A stretch of DNA of 60,887 nucleotides, from positions 1 to 60,887 of IMG/VR virus record IMGVR_UViG_3300002835_015500. One strand, 5' to 3'. Origin of the DNA: a virus. Within the stretch, counting starts at the first letter, position 1; every line of letters starts with the position of its first letter. The notes beneath the pieces were generated by a model, which ran no database searches, was not told the DNA's origin, and saw only the letters and a list, made by a program, of their open reading frames with translations. Below, piece by piece: positions 58,092-60,887 of this stretch. The position numbers and the translations under genes were made by a program.

Positions 58092-58102
58092 TTTGCTATA
58101 AT
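58075..58102 (+). promoter_or_regulatory. Leaderless promoter of the GT2 gene
   Basis: TTGAAG (58075-58080), 16 bp, TATAAT (58097-58102), 7 nt to ATG 58110. Start predicted at the ATG. Confidence 0.6.
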
Positions 58103-58109
58103 AAATATT

Positions 58110-58844
58110 ATGAATAAAACACACAACCCATTAGAGGGCGGGAAAAAACCTGAACTCTCAATACCACTACATGATGTAGTAGAAGATCAGATAAGCATTA
58201 TCGTTGTTCACAAAGACAAACCAGAATTTTTAAATATATGCTTACAGAGTATAGCTGTAACTAGTTTTAATAATAATTATGAAATAGTAGTTGTAGACAA
58301 CGGTAGCGGAGAAGACTCTCAAGCTTTTTTAGATGATATAAAAGATGAAGTTAAATTGGTTCGCCTTCAGAAAAACGAATATTGGTCTTCGGCAGCCAAT
58401 AAAGGTGTAAAAGCTGCTGACAAAAATTCAAAATATTTTATTTTTATGCATTGTGATGTGGCGATACTTAATCCAGCATGGCTAGATTTACTTGTGAATG
58501 TTGCAAACAACAATAAATCGGGAATGGTTGGAGTTGACTTCGCCAGCTATGAAATGGGCGGACAGAAAGTTGAGTTTTTACAAGAATATCTTTGTTTAAT
58601 TACAAGAGATTGTTGGGATGATTGTGGTCCATGGAATGAAACCTTGCCTCAAGTAGGAATGAGTTTTTATATGACTCTTAAAACTCAAAGCAAAGGATAT
58701 AACCCTCAAGTTATGAAAAATCCTATATGCCACCATTATCAGATATTTAGTTTAGATATAAATGAATATGAAAAACTTACAGAAGATGCTGTTGCCGTCC
58801 TTCCAAAACTACTAACCGAGATACAGGCTAGACCTATTAAATAG
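58110..58844 (+). CDS. GT2-family glycosyltransferase
   Basis: 244 residues. GT-A fold features: ISIIVVHKDKPEFLNICLQS, YEIVVVDNGSGEDS, the SSAANKGVKAAD helix, a metal-binding FMHCDVAIL (DxD-like), then PWNETLPQVG. It would transfer a sugar from a nucleotide donor. It might act with the GT-B-like pair and the FkbM methyltransferase in the same phage. No SD; promoter places the transcript start at ATG. It overlaps the converging gene by 8 bp. Confidence 0.85.
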   Translation: MNKTHNPLEGGKKPELSIPLHDVVEDQISIIVVHKDKPEFLNICLQSIAVTSFNNNYEIVVVDNGSGEDSQAFLDDIKDEVKLVRLQKNEYWSSAANKGVKAADKNSKYFIFMHCDVAILNPAWLDLLVNVANNNKSGMVGVDFASYEMGGQKVEFLQEYLCLITRDCWDDCGPWNETLPQVGMSFYMTLKTQSKGYNPQVMKNPICHHYQIFSLDINEYEKLTEDAVAVLPKLLTEIQARPIK

Positions 58845-59292
58845 TTTTAATAAAGTTTTGCCAATCTTTATTAACATATGTGTTTGGAGCGTGCTTGCAA
58901 TAAGTTGAGGCATAAGCCATACAAAATATTTCTTCTTGTGATTGTTTTAGAGAATCTTTAGAGTTTGTTTTTTCTCTTTGATTTTTAATTGTATTTTTTA
59001 ATAATTTTTTCCATTTATTTTTATTTTTTAAGCTCATCTTTTCATAGACTACATGCCCAAGCTCATGTAATGTAACAAATTCTTTACTGTAGTGCCAAGG
59101 ACTTGATATTTGAATTTTTTTTCCACACTTAAGCCCTACATTTTCTTTGTCTAAAGTTGTGCCATTTTTATATTTTATTTCAAAGTTATGAATTAATTCT
59201 CTATGTTTTTTTGGAACTTTATCTAAAGTTTTTATTAATCCATCTTTTTCTTCATTTTCAAAAAAGTTTTTGAAATTAAATTTTATATCCAT
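58837..59292 (-). CDS. HELGH zinc peptidase with capsid-targeting-like N-terminus
   Basis: 151 residues, beginning MDIKFNFKNFFENEE, which matches the head motif, and carrying LHELGHVVYEKM, a full HExxH zincin site; a Glu in SQEEIFCMAYAS could be the third ligand. A protein targeted to the prohead that carries a peptidase domain could be packed into the virion and injected with DNA, or act in head maturation (inference). A late-type box lies 6 nt before the start and there is no SD. Confidence 0.75.
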   Translation of the reverse strand: MDIKFNFKNFFENEEKDGLIKTLDKVPKKHRELIHNFEIKYKNGTTLDKENVGLKCGKKIQISSPWHYSKEFVTLHELGHVVYEKMSLKNKNKWKKLLKNTIKNQREKTNSKDSLKQSQEEIFCMAYASTYCKHAPNTYVNKDWQNFIKTI

Positions 59293-59298
59293 AATGAA

Positions 59299-59306
59299 TA
59301 TATATT
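59299..59306 (-). promoter_or_regulatory. Late-type box AATATATA
   Basis: On the minus strand AATATATA is 6 nt before ATG 59292. Confidence 0.45.
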
Positions 59307-59335
59307 ATATTCAATAACTAAAATAAGGGAATTAT

Positions 59336-60073
59336 TTGAGAAAAAAAAATAACAACAAGATTGCCGGTCGAAAAAATAAAACGCTAGATGCAACCAAACC
59401 CTTAAACACACCTCTACATTACAGAAATCCTCTTAAGCCTAAAACTATAAATCAGAGAGATTACATTAGAACGATCGCAGAAAATACTATAACTTTTTGT
59501 GAAGGAAATCCAGGGGCAGGAAAGACTCACATTGCGGTTGGTATGGCGATACAATATCTACTAGATGAAAAAGTTAAGAAAATAGTAATAACTAGACCTA
59601 TTGTTGAAGCAGGAGAAAAAATAGGATTTCTTCCTGGAGATAAAGAAGAAAAACTACATCCATATCTTTTGCCAATTCTAGATGAAGTTGCTCATTTCAT
59701 ATCCATGTCTCAATATAGCCTGTTAAAGGCAGAAAATAAGATAGAAATATGTCCTCTTGGATTGATGAGAGGTCGAAGTTTTCATAATGCGTTTATTGTT
59801 GCCGATGAATGTCAAAATTCTACATACGAACAATTAAAAATGTTGCTTACAAGGGTTGGAAATAACAGCAAAATGGTTTTGACTGGAGATTTAAACCAAT
59901 CTGATCTTCCAAGGTATAATCAAGGTGGATTTTACAATATGATTGAAGCCCTAGACGGTGTGGAAGGAATAGGTTCATCAAAACTAACGTCTGAAGACAT
60001 AATAAGAAATCCTATTATTTGTAAAATAATAAGCAGACTAGATTCTTTTGAATATAATCAAGCAAAAAAATAG
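59336..60073 (+). CDS. phoH: PhoH-like ATPase, TTG start
   Basis: 245 residues, starting with TTG at 59336 preceded by TAAGGGA. Walker A EGNPGAGKTHIA; VITRPIVEAGEKIGFLPGD, GLMRGRSFHNAFIVADE (Walker B), and MVLTGDLNQSDLP complete the PhoH signature. Common in T4-like marine phages, where it may act in RNA or phosphate-stress metabolism. The basic N-terminal 15 residues are typical of phage PhoH. Confidence 0.93.
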   Translation: MRKKNNNKIAGRKNKTLDATKPLNTPLHYRNPLKPKTINQRDYIRTIAENTITFCEGNPGAGKTHIAVGMAIQYLLDEKVKKIVITRPIVEAGEKIGFLPGDKEEKLHPYLLPILDEVAHFISMSQYSLLKAENKIEICPLGLMRGRSFHNAFIVADECQNSTYEQLKMLLTRVGNNSKMVLTGDLNQSDLPRYNQGGFYNMIEALDGVEGIGSSKLTSEDIIRNPIICKIISRLDSFEYNQAKK

Positions 60074-60096
60074 ACTTTATTTTCTTACTAAAGTTC

Positions 60097-60104
60097 TATA
60101 GATA
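60097..60104 (+). promoter_or_regulatory. Late-type box TATAGATA
   Basis: TATAGATA (one mismatch to TATAAATA), 7 nt before ATG 60112. Confidence 0.45.
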
Positions 60105-60111
60105 GATCAGT

Positions 60112-60887
60112 ATGAGCAATTTGCTTATTAAAAAAGAATTTAAATATAAATACAATGTTAGTTTCTATAAAGAATTTTTATGGAAAACAGGAAATTTATC
60201 ATCATATTGGTATCAAGTTGTTGGTTGTTGTAAAAATGTCGGATCTTCGCCCCAAACACCAGTAGATGAAACAAGTGAATACGACACAAGCCTAACAACA
60301 ATATTGGACCCAGACTTAGAATTTTATTTTGTAGAAACATACGGACTCAACGTAACGAGCTTTAATTTTCCTTGTACTTTAAAATTTAATTATATCAATG
60401 ATTTAAATGTTGAGCTAACAATGTATATCTACATAGACTCAATACAAATAGGTATTTTTAATGCGGCACCAAGCTACTCAGGCAAGGGCTTCATCCTCAT
60501 ATATCAGGGATCAAGGTATTCTGGAGTTTTTAGTGATGGAAATGTTTACCTAACACTAGCTCCAGATCCTATACCAACAGAATCAACACCAAGTGATTGT
60601 CGTCCATTTAAAACAGATGACAATACCTGTAATTATAAAAAGTCTTTTTTTGTTCAAACTATTTTAGCATCCTCCACAGAAGATGTTTGCCAACAATTAC
60701 TAGATAATAATTGGAATTGGGAGTTATGTAGCGTCAAGAGGTGGTCCAAACCTGCAGAGAATTTATATGTAGATTCGGTGAACAGTGAGTGTAATTTTTT
60801 ACAAGAAGTTCCATTCATCGATCTTCCTGAATGCCTAGCTTTAGGTGTTTCTCAGGAAATAAATATGAAAATAAAATTAAAAATGTA
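60112..60887 (+). CDS. Structural protein (3' end beyond the window)
   Basis: 258 codons open from ATG 60112 to the window end. Beta-rich, with many Tyr, Asn, Ser, Cys and a Pro/Thr linker (APDPIPTESTPSDC). Cys pairs such as VGCCKN suggest a stabilised surface domain. Composition resembles the protein at 49133. No SD, but a late-type box upstream. A virion surface, fibre or decoration protein is likely; no specific family recognised. Confidence 0.7.
   Translation, partial: MSNLLIKKEFKYKYNVSFYKEFLWKTGNLSSYWYQVVGCCKNVGSSPQTPVDETSEYDTSLTTILDPDLEFYFVETYGLNVTSFNFPCTLKFNYINDLNVELTMYIYIDSIQIGIFNAAPSYSGKGFILIYQGSRYSGVFSDGNVYLTLAPDPIPTESTPSDCRPFKTDDNTCNYKKSFFVQTILASSTEDVCQQLLDNNWNWELCSVKRWSKPAENLYVDSVNSECNFLQEVPFIDLPECLALGVSQEINMKIKLKM

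Overview
The window is a 60.9 kb piece of a large, strongly AT-rich tailed-phage genome with a contractile tail and a T4-like gene set. It is not close to T4. Recognisable T4-type functions are the gp15-like tail completion protein, the tail sheath, two tail-tube proteins, UvsX, a gp32-like SSB, UvsY-like protein, gp41/DnaB helicase, UvsW, Dda, gp46/gp47, NrdA/NrdB and PhoH. Unlike T4, replication uses a bacterial DnaE-type polymerase III alpha, plus a small family A polymerase and a primase that looks archaeo-eukaryotic (AEP). The host cannot be named. Many genes carry Shine-Dalgarno sites and there are good -35/-10 promoters, so a bacterium with ordinary sigma-70 signals is likely; the phage HldE suggests a host with a heptose-containing envelope.

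Layout. 0-6.4 kb (+): tail genes, with a terminator between the two tube paralogues. 6.4-9.4 kb: small and acidic head-type genes. 9.4-19.7 kb (-): replication, recombination and nucleotide block (UvsX, SSB, dCMP deaminase, DNA glycosylase, UvsY-like, helicase, possible sigma-like protein, PolA, AEP-like primase). 19.8-25.5 kb: small genes, UvsW and Dda. 25.5-40.7 kb (+): a Gly/Pro-rich head protein, gp47/gp46, ribonucleotide reductase, dUTPase, ThyX, HldE, a zinc peptidase and methyltransferases. 40.7-48.7 kb: a fractured dnaE. 48.7-60.9 kb: structural genes under T4-like late boxes, two glycosyltransferase-like genes, ribosomal protein bS21, initiation factor IF3, one tRNA, a secreted trypsin-like protease, a GT2 glycosyltransferase, a zinc peptidase, PhoH and a partial structural gene.

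Main points of interest. (1) dnaE is broken into three open reading frames. The second break is a split intein (Cys1 at 45664; His-Asn/Cys junction at 47125-47133) with a Vsr-like homing endonuclease gene between the halves. The first break holds four antisense genes, including a LAGLIDADG endonuclease and two head-type genes, and shows no splicing signal. (2) The phage carries bS21, IF3 and a tRNA, and at the same time many of its promoters lie so close to the ATG that the mRNA would be leaderless. One gene appears to start at ATT. I infer a translation-initiation takeover module. (3) The tRNA has a leucine-type class II body but an asparagine anticodon (GUU) and G73. (4) At least eleven otherwise unrelated proteins share a short N-terminal motif of the T4 capsid-targeting type, several directly behind late boxes, which points to a set of internal head proteins that includes a zinc peptidase.
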